Source of the DNA: Pontibacter pamirensis
Lineage (GTDB): Bacteria > Bacteroidota > Bacteroidia > Cytophagales > Hymenobacteraceae
Reading direction: 5' to 3'
DNA: 52,212 nucleotides
NCBI RefSeq assembly: GCF_010015475.1
Contig: NZ_SSNI01000041.1
Span: forward strand, 1-52,212
Shown piece after piece: positions 41,599 to 50,340 of this stretch. Both the position numbers and the translations under genes were made by a program. The notes under the pieces are model-generated. The model had not been told where the DNA came from, made no database searches, and worked only from the letters and a program-made list of their open reading frames with translations. Every line of letters starts with the position of its first letter. Position 1 is the first letter of the stretch.

Positions 41599-43665
41599 AT
41601 GGACAACGGCTTCTTTGAACATCTCCTACACGAGTTCGATACCCCCCTCGACAACTCAGTGCTTATCTTTTCCCTGATACTCTTTATCATTCTGCTCGCC
41701 CCCATTCTGCTGAAGGTAATCAGGGTCCCGGGCATCATCGGCCTGATCCTTGCCGGTGTCATCATCGGGCCCTACGGCCTTAACATCCTGGCACGGAACT
41801 CTGCTGTGAACCTCTTCTCCACCATCGGCCTTCTCTACATCATGTTCATAGCCGGTCTGGAGCTGGACATGAATGAGTTCAAGAAAACCAAATACAAGAG
41901 CCTGCTGTTTGGCTTCTTTACCTTCATCATTCCTCTGGCTATCGGCTTTCCGGTTTGTTATTACCTGTTGGCCTATGAAGCGGACGCCAGCTTTCTGACC
42001 GCCAGCATGTTTGCCACGCATACCTTGGTTGCCTACCCCATAGCGAGCAAGTTCGGCATCTCCAAAAGGGAGGAGGTGGCCGTGACAGTGGGAGGCACCA
42101 TTCTCACGGACACGGCGGTGCTTGTGATCCTGGCTGTGATTGTGGGCTCCTCCCAGGGTGGCCTGGGGCAGGCATTCTGGATCCGGCTTATTACTTCGCT
42201 GGCTATATTTTCGGCCATTATGTTCCTGGTGATCCCGCGTATTGCCAAATGGTTTTTCCGGAAGCTGGAAAGCGAGAGCACCTCCCACTACATTTTTGTG
42301 CTGTCGGTTGTTTTCTTTGCGGCGTTTCTGGCAGAGGTTGCCGGGGTGGAGCCTATCATCGGGGCCTTTGTGGCCGGGCTTGCCCTGAACCGCCTGATAC
42401 CGCACTCCTCGGCCCTGATGAACCGCATTGAGTTTATCGGCAACGCCATCTTTATCCCCTTCTTCCTGATAAGCGTGGGCATGCTGGTTGACGTGAGCGT
42501 TATCCTGAGCGGACCGGCGGCGCTGATCGTTGCCGCCACTCTAACGGTGGTGGCCCTTGCAGGGAAATGGATAGCGGCTTTCCTGACCCAGCTTGTGCTC
42601 AAATACACAGGCGTGCAGAGAAACCTGATCTTCGGCCTGAGCAGCGCCCACGCGGCAGCCACGCTTGCCGTAATCCTGGTGGGCTATAATGCCGGTATCC
42701 TGGATGAGAACATCCTGAACGGCACTATCATCCTCATTCTGGCTACCTGTGTCGTCGCCTCCTTCGTGACAGAGCATGCCGCCAGAAAAACTGTTATGGC
42801 TGAAGACGGCTCGCTGCCTAGGGCAACGGAGAGGGGCGACTTGCAGGAGGAGCATATCCTTTTGCCTGTCGCCAACACCGCTAACATCGGGAAGCTGCTG
42901 GAGTTCGCCGTGCTGATCAAGGACAGGAAGTCCCCCAACCCGATCTCGCTGCTCTCGGTGGTGCTCAACGACAGCGATGCAGAGGCTAACCTGCAGAAGG
43001 CGCGCAAAGAACTAGACCAAACGGTGGTCATGGCCTCGGCCACTGAAACGGATGTGAGCGTTATAGCCACAATCGACTATAATGTGGCCAGCGGGATAGC
43101 ACGCATCTCGAAGGAAATCATGGCAGACACCATCGTGCTTGGCTGGCCCAAGAAGCCGACCATTCTGGAAAAGTACATAGGTGAGAAGACAGAGAGCCTG
43201 CTGGAGTCGACGGACAAGAACATCTTTATCTGCCATTTCGAAAAACCCCTGGTCACACACCGGGCAATCGTGTTGATATGCCCTCCGCTTGCTCAGAAGG
43301 AAAAGGGCTTTCCTGTCTGGTTAGGCAAAATATTCAAACTGTCCCAGGAGCTGAGCCTTACCCTTACCTGCCATTGCAATAAGAGGTCGGAAGAGGCTAT
43401 CCGGATGCTCATGGCGCAGAGCGCTGTAAGTGCAGATGTCAGGTTCATGAACTTCGACGCCTGGGAAGACTATTGGGTGCTGTCTAAGCATATCAGCGTG
43501 GAGGACATTATCGTGTCCGTCGCCGCCAGAAGAGGCTCCATTTCCTACATGAGCACGCTTGACAGGATACCTCTGAAACTGGAGAAACACTTCTACGAGA
43601 ACAGCAGGATTGTCATATACCCCCAAAGCTTTGAGGTTGACTCTCTCTACGAGGAATATTTATAA
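41599..43665 (+). CDS. CPA2-family cation:proton antiporter with USP-like domain
   Basis: 688 residues. Residues about 15-400 are a Na+/H+ exchanger domain of 12 helices (LAPILLKVIRVPGIIGLILAG split by family-typical glycine; AGVEPIIGAFVAGLALNR holds the transport Asp/Glu region; GLSSAHAAATLAVILVGY). The C-terminal 280 residues form two universal-stress-like domains (EEHILLPVANTANIGKLLE and HRAIVLICPPLA). It exports Na+ or K+ against protons at the inner membrane. Followed by the SLC13 gene after 143 bases. Confidence 0.9.
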   Translation: MDNGFFEHLLHEFDTPLDNSVLIFSLILFIILLAPILLKVIRVPGIIGLILAGVIIGPYGLNILARNSAVNLFSTIGLLYIMFIAGLELDMNEFKKTKYKSLLFGFFTFIIPLAIGFPVCYYLLAYEADASFLTASMFATHTLVAYPIASKFGISKREEVAVTVGGTILTDTAVLVILAVIVGSSQGGLGQAFWIRLITSLAIFSAIMFLVIPRIAKWFFRKLESESTSHYIFVLSVVFFAAFLAEVAGVEPIIGAFVAGLALNRLIPHSSALMNRIEFIGNAIFIPFFLISVGMLVDVSVILSGPAALIVAATLTVVALAGKWIAAFLTQLVLKYTGVQRNLIFGLSSAHAAATLAVILVGYNAGILDENILNGTIILILATCVVASFVTEHAARKTVMAEDGSLPRATERGDLQEEHILLPVANTANIGKLLEFAVLIKDRKSPNPISLLSVVLNDSDAEANLQKARKELDQTVVMASATETDVSVIATIDYNVASGIARISKEIMADTIVLGWPKKPTILEKYIGEKTESLLESTDKNIFICHFEKPLVTHRAIVLICPPLAQKEKGFPVWLGKIFKLSQELSLTLTCHCNKRSEEAIRMLMAQSAVSADVRFMNFDAWEDYWVLSKHISVEDIIVSVAARRGSISYMSTLDRIPLKLEKHFYENSRIVIYPQSFEVDSLYEEYL

Positions 43666-43808
43666 CCTCCTGTGTGTAAACCCGTCTTCTTGCGTGTGTA
43701 TGCAGGCGAATGAGGGGTGTTGGCGAAAGTCTTATTTCCCACACCAAGGCCCATGAGAAGAGGCCCCGCCTCCATATAACCTGATTCCTGCTAACCTTAA
43801 ACAGATTG

Positions 43809-45578
43809 ATGGAGCAAATCATCGTATTCCTGACCCTTGCTGCCGCACTTGCTCTTTTTGTGTGGGAGAAGCTGCGGTATGATATTGTAGCGCTGCTGGC
43901 CCTGTTCGTGTTGGTTGTATTCGGTATAGTGCCGGCCGAAGATGCCTTTGCCGGCTTCGGGCACCCTGCCGTAATCACGGTGGCCGCTGTGCTCATTATC
44001 AGCCAGGCACTGCAACACTCGGGGCTGGTTGACCAGATAGGGCGCTTACTGTCTAAGGCCGGCGATAGCCTGATACTCCAGATCGTCATACTCTCCCTTT
44101 TCGTCACTGTCGCCTCAGCGTTCATGAACAACATCGGCGCCCTGGCCATCCTCATGCCGGTGGCGGTACAACTGGCCAGAAAGAGCGGGCACCCACCCTC
44201 CTATCTCCTGATGCCTATTGCCTTTGCCTCCATACTCGGGGGCATGGTGACATTGATCGGCACGCCGCCCAACATCATCATCGCCACCTTTAGGGCGGAT
44301 GTTGCGGGAGAGGCATTCGGCATGTTTGATTTTGCCCCCGTTGGGATTCCCCTTGCTATCGCCGGACTGCTTTTTATCACCCTTGCCGGCTGGAGGCTGC
44401 TGCCCAAAAGGCAAACCCAGGGCTCCTCCAGCGGCATGTTCCAGATCGAGAACTACGTAACGGAGGTGAGGGTACCGGAAGGCTCCAAACTCGACGGTGT
44501 CTCTATCGCGGAAATGAACAGGGTGGCAGACACGGAGGTGCTCGCTTTGGGCCTGATCAGGAACGGCATACGCCTGCATGCCCCGTCACCCTCCGAGAAG
44601 CTTAAGGAGGAGGATATCCTGATTCTGGAGGCAGATACGGACAACCTCAAAACGTTTGTAGACAACACAGACGCAGAGCTTGTCGGAGGGAAACAGGTGC
44701 GCAAGCAGGCGGCTGGCTCAGAGGAGATCTTTAACCTGGAGGCTATTGTCATGGCTGACTCACCCCTTATCGGCCAGACGGCTATCGACATAAACCTGCG
44801 CTCCCGCTACAACATCAACCTGCTGGCCATCGCGCGGCGCGAGAAGCAAATTTGGCAAAGAATCGGGAAAGTGCATTTTAAGGCTGGCGATGTGCTGCTG
44901 CTCCAGGGCAGAAGCGGCAACCTCAGCGATGCCGTTACAGCCTTGCATTGCCTCCCGCTCGCCGAAAGGAACCTGTCCATCGGGAAGCCCAGGAAAGTTG
45001 TGTTTGCCCTGAGCATCTTCATAATGGCCATTGCTGCGGTGGTGCTTGGTCTGCTGCCGGTACAGATAGCCTTTATGATGGCCGCAGTTGTGCTGGTCAT
45101 CTCCAGGATACTTCCCTTGCGGGAGATGTACACAAGCATTGACTGGCCTGTCATCGTGCTGCTTGCGGCTATGATACCTGTAGGCGAGGCCTTCGAGACA
45201 AGCGGGGCCGCCGACCTTATCACGAGCCAGATACTCAACATCGGTGACTGCCTTCCGGTGTGGCTGGTGCTGGCAATAACAATGTCCATCACTATTGCAC
45301 TGTCCAATGTGATAAACAACGCCGCCACTGTCGTGCTCATGGCCCCCATCGGCATCAACATTGCCGGTGAGCTTGGCGCCTCGGCAGATCCGTTCCTGAT
45401 GGCGATTGCCGTGGGTGCGTCCTGTGCGTTCCTCACCCCAATCGGCCACCAGTCCAACACGCTCGTGATGGGGCCTGGAGGCTACAGGTTCAGCGATTAC
45501 TGGAGAATGGGGCTGCCTGTCACGCTGGGCTTGCTCCTTTTGGGCGTTCCGCTCATACTGTACTTCTGGCCACTGTAG
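43809..45578 (+). CDS. SLC13-family permease with RCK_C domains
   Basis: 589 residues; ATG 43809 preferred over TTG 43806. Two membrane halves of about five helices each are separated by a cytosolic insert with two TrkA-C domains (about 205-370, including LKEEDILILEADTDNL and FKAGDVLLLQGRSG). Signature blocks are FMNNIGALAILMPV, LIGTPPNIII, NAATVVLMAPIG and GHQSNTLVMGPGGY. The family imports anions such as dicarboxylates or sulfate with Na+. Its position after the antiporter suggests joint control. Confidence 0.9.
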   Translation: MEQIIVFLTLAAALALFVWEKLRYDIVALLALFVLVVFGIVPAEDAFAGFGHPAVITVAAVLIISQALQHSGLVDQIGRLLSKAGDSLILQIVILSLFVTVASAFMNNIGALAILMPVAVQLARKSGHPPSYLLMPIAFASILGGMVTLIGTPPNIIIATFRADVAGEAFGMFDFAPVGIPLAIAGLLFITLAGWRLLPKRQTQGSSSGMFQIENYVTEVRVPEGSKLDGVSIAEMNRVADTEVLALGLIRNGIRLHAPSPSEKLKEEDILILEADTDNLKTFVDNTDAELVGGKQVRKQAAGSEEIFNLEAIVMADSPLIGQTAIDINLRSRYNINLLAIARREKQIWQRIGKVHFKAGDVLLLQGRSGNLSDAVTALHCLPLAERNLSIGKPRKVVFALSIFIMAIAAVVLGLLPVQIAFMMAAVVLVISRILPLREMYTSIDWPVIVLLAAMIPVGEAFETSGAADLITSQILNIGDCLPVWLVLAITMSITIALSNVINNAATVVLMAPIGINIAGELGASADPFLMAIAVGASCAFLTPIGHQSNTLVMGPGGYRFSDYWRMGLPVTLGLLLLGVPLILYFWPL

Positions 45579-45626
45579 AATCCGCCTGAGAGGGAATGGC
45601 AAAAGAGGCTTATATAGCGACCCCTG

Positions 45627-45668
45627 AAGACAAAGAACCCCAGGTGAGCACCCGGGGTTCTTTGTCTT
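45627..45668. terminator. Bidirectional terminator between SLC13 and DUF4168 genes
   Basis: AAGACAAAGAACCCC (45627-45641) pairs perfectly with 45654-45668 across 12 nt. It lies 49 bases after one stop and 17 bases after the other, serving both convergent genes. Confidence 0.85.
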
Positions 45669-45684
45669 GTTTAAATGGGTAAGG

Positions 45685-46194
45685 CTACTGCTGCTGCTCT
45701 TCTGCTATTTTGTTCACTTTAGCCTGGACGGCTGGATCTTGCTGGTAAGCAAGCATGATCCTCTCGAACTTGTCTACTGTTAATCCTTCTTCTTCAATGG
45801 CTAGCTGCACTTCTTCCTGCACTTTAGGCTGCATTTCGACAATTTGTTGCGCCGCAATGTTGAAGGCTGCAAATTCTTCCGGCGTTGCCTCTACCTCCTT
45901 CAGCTTCTGTTGCTGATGAGCCTGAATCATTTCAGTGAACTTATCAAAACTCAGATTTTCTTTCTCAATAACAGCCAGCATTTCTTCCTGGCTTTTCTGC
46001 TGAACTGTCATGGCCTTTGCACTTGCCTGCACAAACGTTCTTAATTCGTCTTCAGAGAAATTCTCTGTTTGCTGTTGCTGATTCTGGGGTTGAGGAGTTG
46101 CTGTTCCCTGAGCGGACGCCGCAGATCCAAAGCACATAGATGCCATTACAAATGCAGTTGCAATAGTCCCTTTCACTTTCTTTGTTAATTCCAT
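45685..46194 (-). CDS. DUF4168 secreted protein
   Basis: 169 residues with a signal peptide (MELTKKVKGTIATAFVMASM, cleaved near ASAQG). A Gln-rich linker leads to the DUF4168 domain with its two related helical hairpins: FSEDELRTFVQASAKAM and VDKFERIMLAYQQDP. The helices are Gln- and Glu-rich. The role of this exported family is unknown. Codon use is normal. Confidence 0.85.
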   Translation of the reverse strand: MELTKKVKGTIATAFVMASMCFGSAASAQGTATPQPQNQQQQTENFSEDELRTFVQASAKAMTVQQKSQEEMLAVIEKENLSFDKFTEMIQAHQQQKLKEVEATPEEFAAFNIAAQQIVEMQPKVQEEVQLAIEEEGLTVDKFERIMLAYQQDPAVQAKVNKIAEEQQQ

Positions 46195-46474
46195 AAGATG
46201 TAAGGATTGGGTTAAAAATAGATTTTAAAGGGGATTGGGAAGTATCTATAACGTGTAAGCGGGATAGGTGTTACAGTTAACTACAGATATCGGCCAATCG
46301 CCTTCTCTGGTAAAACCGTCCAATTTTAGTGCCAAAGACAGCCTGAAGAAGTGCCTCACTGGCTTTCGCTCAGTTTGCGCAGAAATTACAGAAGTTCCAT
46401 ATCTACTTTTATGGTAAACGACATCCTCAGCTCATATAAGTATTTTGTGTGCGTTTCAGTAGTTGCACCCATCC
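46195..46474. other. Divergent spacer
   Basis: No gene in about 280 bases between the DUF4168 gene and the promoter of the STAS-like gene. No consensus promoter found for the minus-strand gene. Confidence 0.4.
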
Positions 46475-46478
46475 TTTG

Positions 46479-46509
46479 CTTGCGGGTCCTTTCCCTTTTC
46501 GTACTTTTG
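46479..46509 (+). promoter_or_regulatory. Bacteroidota-type promoter of the STAS-like gene
   Basis: TTG at 46480-46482 and TACTTTTG at 46502-46509 are 19 bases apart, which fits the consensus. The gene starts 47 bases downstream at 46557. Confidence 0.5.
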
Positions 46510-46556
46510 TTCTGAAAAATGCCCCGGAGGCACTGTGTATGCCTGGGTTCCCTATG

Positions 46557-46937
46557 ATGAAGATAGCAAGTGGCCTGTTTATAACGGAATATGACCCATC
46601 CAGCGATGTGTTGCTGGTGCAGTGGCCCTGGGCCGAAAGCAGTATCCCAGAGATGCAGCATGCCTTGGACCAGGTGGTGACTACTGTCAGGCACTTTGAC
46701 ATTGCCCACCTCCTGCTTGATGTACGGAACGCTGCCCTCCCTGCACCCGGACAGCCGGACCCTGAAATAATGTTCATGGAAGGGCTTAAGTGCACGCGCG
46801 TAAAGAAGGTTGCCCTGGTCGTAAAGGATATTACGACCAGGGACCGGCAGGCCAGGCAGGTGGGCGAGCACACCCTCCCTTACCCGTTCCAGACCTTCAT
46901 AAAGAAGGAAGTGGCACTGCGGTGGCTGAAGGCCTAG
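46557..46937 (+). CDS. STAS-like small protein (126 aa)
   Basis: ATG 46557 (MKIASGLFITEYDPSSDVLL); ATG 46554 is also possible. Alternating beta and alpha elements: LLVQWPWAES, then helix EMQHALDQVVTTVRHF, strand IAHLLLDVRNA, helix and strand KVALVVKDI, and LPYPFQTFIKKEVALRWLKA at the end. This order resembles a STAS or SpoIIAA fold, but the phospho-acceptor Ser is not evident. A frameshifted relative is at 33181. The stop lies in a 32-bp palindrome. Confidence 0.6.
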   Translation: MKIASGLFITEYDPSSDVLLVQWPWAESSIPEMQHALDQVVTTVRHFDIAHLLLDVRNAALPAPGQPDPEIMFMEGLKCTRVKKVALVVKDITTRDRQARQVGEHTLPYPFQTFIKKEVALRWLKA

Positions 46938-46951
46938 GCCTTCAGCCACCG
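46920..46951. repeat. 32-bp perfect palindrome at the end of the STAS-like gene
   Basis: Every base of 46920-46951 pairs with its mirror, centred on CCTAGG. It includes the codons of the last residues (WLKA) and the stop. It can form a long stem with almost no loop, so it may be a terminator or mRNA 3' end shield, or a recombination-prone site. Confidence 0.75.
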
Positions 46952-47376
46952 GTTCTTGTCTATTTCAAAAGTTCTGTCGAACCTGGCAGCGCTGGAGATG
47001 CAGAGCGCCCGTAGCTTTTCTTCGGATTCAGCTTTTGCGGGGTCCAACGCCCCTTTCCTCAGCCCGCTTTTGACCACTTTTAGAACGTATCAACCCTCTT
47101 CATTGCCTATCGCTCTTCTGGCGAAGATATAATCAGCGGTACTCCCTACCGCCGCGATGGTTGGCCTATCTGCTCGTCGGCACCGTACCGGCCGTCTTCA
47201 TACACCAGGTGTACACTTTCCAGATTCCCATCACCTCAGATATAGTACATAAAGGGTTTCAGTCCCGCGAGGTTCGCCCGGTTGGGAGCAACCGGCTAAA
47301 GAGAGGAGAGCTGTAAGTGCGAAGATTACTTTGTTCATCATATGCATTACCAAAGGTTATTTTCCTGCTGCCTGAA
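46952..47376. other. Spacer with gene-like minus-strand tail
   Basis: A 46-codon frame (GTG start, minus) ends at the palindrome, but its last residues repeat the neighbour's end only because of that palindrome. The rest has no motif. I leave the stretch as unassigned. Confidence 0.35.
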
Positions 47377-48588
47377 CTAAGCACTTTCATCATCTGCATT
47401 CCTGAACCACATTGCATCCACAGGCACACCATCCGGGCTGATGTACTGCACCTGTTGCCGCGGGTACACTGGTATAATCTTTTCAAGGTAGGTTGGCTTG
47501 GCCATCTCCTGCAGGATGCGCAGAGTGACCTCGCTCTTCCACTTTCCGCGCTCGCGTGCCCCCACCAGGTAGCGGATGGTGATGTTGGTCCAGGAGTCCT
47601 GCAGCGAGATAAAGACCTGTGGCTTGTCGGGCACAGCGTCCTCCAGGCCGGCTTTCCGCAACAGGTTCTCATACAGATGTGCCGGCTCAGCCATATAACT
47701 GCCCAGCAGGTCCAGAGCTACCCTTTCGAAAACATTCAAAGTCAGCTCCATGTCAGACTCGTTGGCCACGGCCACGCTCAGCTCATCCCACACATAAGGG
47801 AAGTCGCCGGTGAGGTTGATGATGGTGCCTGTCACGATTTCGTTATTGGGGAAGGTGACCATCCTGCCGGTAGGCCGCTCTGCCTGCACGTACCCCGGCT
47901 GCTCCGGGGACCCTATTTCCCACACGGTGGTGGTCAGGAAATCGATGCGGTACACATCTCCTATCACTTCCCCCACCCGTATGCGGTCCCCTACCCTGTA
48001 GTAGCCCTGGAAGGAGTTGAGCAGCCAGCCGGTAAAGCTTTCGATGGGCGTCTGCAGGGACCAGGAGAGGGCCAGGCCTATCAGGCCAAAAGAGCCAACG
48101 AGCGCCCGAATGTCACCGGCGACCACACTCACGGCTATACCGATGGCCAGCAGCCATACCGCAATAAGGGCGAGGGTGGTGATGGCGCTGGACCTTTGCC
48201 AGCGGCCGATTGTTTTCTGGAGCAGTGCCCGGAGCGCCTTTGCCAGGAGCCAGGCGAGCGCCAGAATGCCCATGGCAATCAGCATCTTGGGCAGGTTAAA
48301 GTAGAAGCTGTCCCAGAGCTTCTGCAGGGCGCCGATGGCCTCATTCGCCGATTCTTTACTGGCACTTACCAAAGTACTATCGCGGGAAGCTGTGTCTGAT
48401 GGGTTCGCCACTAAATTTTCTATCGCTTCTTCTTCTACTACTGCCACAGAATCAACCACCTCCTCCTGCGGAGCATCCTGAGCCAAAACACTTGCCTCCT
48501 TCGGTGCGAAAAAGAGCAGGAGGAAGCACATCATCGCTACTGCCGGCCAGGAGGCAGGGCTGGTTTTTAGGCGCAGGATTCCGGTCAT
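47377..48588 (-). CDS. MscS-family mechanosensitive channel 3, with signal peptide
   Basis: 403 residues from ATG 48588 (MTGILRLKTSPASWPAVAMM), which gives a signal peptide cut after SVLAQ; a start at 48675 would place it 29 residues inside. An acidic periplasmic stretch of about 60 residues precedes four helices. The pore helix (GLIGLALSWSLQTPIESF) and the beta domain (YRVGDRIRVGEVIGDVYRI, TTVWEIG) are typical. The longer soluble part is similar in layout to the gene at 24596. It protects against osmotic down-shock. Confidence 0.9.
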   Translation of the reverse strand: MTGILRLKTSPASWPAVAMMCFLLLFFAPKEASVLAQDAPQEEVVDSVAVVEEEAIENLVANPSDTASRDSTLVSASKESANEAIGALQKLWDSFYFNLPKMLIAMGILALAWLLAKALRALLQKTIGRWQRSSAITTLALIAVWLLAIGIAVSVVAGDIRALVGSFGLIGLALSWSLQTPIESFTGWLLNSFQGYYRVGDRIRVGEVIGDVYRIDFLTTTVWEIGSPEQPGYVQAERPTGRMVTFPNNEIVTGTIINLTGDFPYVWDELSVAVANESDMELTLNVFERVALDLLGSYMAEPAHLYENLLRKAGLEDAVPDKPQVFISLQDSWTNITIRYLVGARERGKWKSEVTLRILQEMAKPTYLEKIIPVYPRQQVQYISPDGVPVDAMWFRNADDESA

Positions 48589-49351
48589 AATGTTCTCCCA
48601 GGTTGTTGCCCCCCGCCTTGTTCTACTTTCCTTCTCCCTTTTGTCAGAGAGCACATTTCTGCTACCGCTTCGCATTTGTTTAACTGGTTGAGCATTTGGT
48701 TAAGCTGTCAGAGAGCCCAAGCAAAGAAGGATCCGCTGCTCCCCTGGCTGCTCATGACACTATACGTGACAAGGGAACGGGCAGCTTCAAACTAAACCTG
48801 CTAAAGGAGTTGTGGTGCGCCAGGTTCCCTTTACTTGCCGGCTCGTGATGGGACCAGAAGCGGGGGAGAGGAGTTGGAGGCGGACGCTGTAACTGTTGAA
48901 AAGAAAACCCCGCCTGAAGGATAGGGGTAAAACCAAAAGGCCGTTCTATCTGGTACGGCAGGTGTGTCTAAGAGGAAAAGGGGGGACTGTCTAACTGGCC
49001 ACCCTTCCGCCAGCCTCATCTCTGCGCTCCATTCTTCCGCTGCCGGAAATGTGGCTTCCCCCCCCCCCCCCGCGCAAAGCAGGCGCCACCCGCATACTAT
49101 TGAATAATCATAGTAAGTATAGTAAACAAAGCAACTCCGTATTACTTTGTTTACTATACTTACCGTTTCTTCTCCACGGCAATGCAAGCATGAACTACAG
49201 CTTAAGAGAAAGCAAACATAAACATGGTATTACTACAGTTACACAGTAAACATAGTAAACACAATAATACTAGGTTTCTGAGTAAGCAAATATTATGACA
49301 AAAGGGGAAAGAAAGCATATGCCTGGTAATCCTCCTGCCCTGTGGCTTTAT
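48589..49351. other. Spacer with AT-rich repeats
   Basis: No gene. It contains a 13-14 base C run near 49058-49071 and the inverted repeat and TAGTAAACA motifs described separately. Confidence 0.5.
49113..49163. repeat. Perfect 19-bp inverted repeat with AGTAAACA motif
   Basis: GTAAGTATAGTAAACAAAG (49113-49131) is exactly complementary to 49145-49163. The octamer AGTAAACA occurs again twice, nine bases apart, at about 49246-49262. Repeated, symmetric AT-rich sites suggest binding of a dimeric protein; an origin-like or mobile-element end is possible. Confidence 0.5.
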
Positions 49352-49555
49352 TCACCCATTTGCAGCCATTGCCTGGTTGTACAACAGGCTTTCATATTGG
49401 CAAGGAGTCAGGTATCCAAACACTAAATGCCTCCTTTTCCGGTTGTAGAAGCTCTCGATGTACTCAAACACAGCCAGCTTTGCCTCTGCTATGGTGGCAA
49501 ACTTGTGGTGGTACACCATTTCCGTTTTCATCGTCTTGAAGAAGCTCTTTGCCAC
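49352..49555 (-). pseudogene. IS3-family orfB, C-terminal fragment
   Basis: Nearly identical to the last 65 residues of the orfB at 29807-30637: VAKSFFKTMKTEMVYHHK, EYIESFYNRKRRH, GYLTPCQYE. It contains the final catalytic Glu region but with Lys in place of the Glu (AVAKSFF against AVAESFF). The upstream part and the IS end are missing. Confidence 0.8.
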
Positions 49556-50130
49556 AGCGCATGTCTTTGAAGCTACTTGTCAAAAGCAAGCGCTCTTTCC
49601 TGAACCAGTTGCATGCCCTGGCGCAGCTAGAGGAAGCCGACAAAGCCGCAGTCAAGGCCTGTAAGGCAGTTTTGGCGAGTATAGAAAAGCAAATTGCAGA
49701 GTTGGAGCGCCAGATGCAGCAAGCGGCTGAGAAGCACTGCCAAGAACTTTACTCCTTGCTGCAGACCATTCCCGGCATCAGTAAGAAGTCTGCCATAGAG
49801 CTTATCGTAGTCTCTGGCGGGTTCAAGAACTTTGTCTCAGCAAAGCAATTCAGCGCCTTCATCGGGCTCTGCCCCTGCATCAATGAGTCGGGTATCTCGA
49901 TAAGAGGATATAGAGGCATCAGCAGGTTTGGGGACAAAAACATCAGGGCCACGCTCTACATGTGTGCCATGGCGGCAAAGGTGCACAACAAAGCTTGTCG
50001 AAAGCTTTATGAGCGGATGGTTGCGGCAGGAAAAGCAAAGAAAGTAGCCTTGGTGGCCGAGATGAACAAGCTGATAAAACAGGTGTTTGGTATCGTAAGG
50101 TCCGGAGAAGTTTACACTGAAAATTGTTAA
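49549..50130 (+). pseudogene. IS110-family transposase, C-terminal fragment
   Basis: The C-terminal domain of a second, distinct IS110 transposase: LLQTIPGISKKSAIELI, FIGLCPCINESGISIRG and YRGISRFGDKNIRATLYMCAM. The N-terminal DEDD domain is absent; the frame begins right at the edge of the IS3 fragment. The fragment is open to its stop codon but cannot be a working enzyme. Confidence 0.75.
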
Positions 50131-50328
50131 ACGTAGCGCCTAAAAAAACATAAATACAGTTGCTTTTTAACACAGTTCATAACACCAGTTATGGGCGAAG
50201 CTTTCCTGCGAACTGTAATGCAGGAAAGGGCTTAGTTCTTTTAGCAGGAGGTAGCTTTGCCGGAGTAACTTTCCTATAGGAAACTGGCAAGTACCGGATG
50301 CTGGACGGAGGGATTTATTTTGATTCCG

Positions 50329-50336
50329 TACCTTTG
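50329..50336 (+). promoter_or_regulatory. Promoter -7 element next to the ClC start
   Basis: TACCTTTG (50329-50336) matches TAnnTTTG and ends four bases before the ATG at 50341. Transcription would start at or within a few bases of the ATG, so the mRNA would be leaderless. A -33 element is not convincing. Confidence 0.35.
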
Positions 50337-50340
50337 CCCG

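Noticed and set aside
46952..47090. 46-codon minus-strand frame ending at the palindrome
   Set aside because: Its similarity to the neighbour's C-terminus (WLKA) arises from the palindrome; there is no start motif or homologue known to me.
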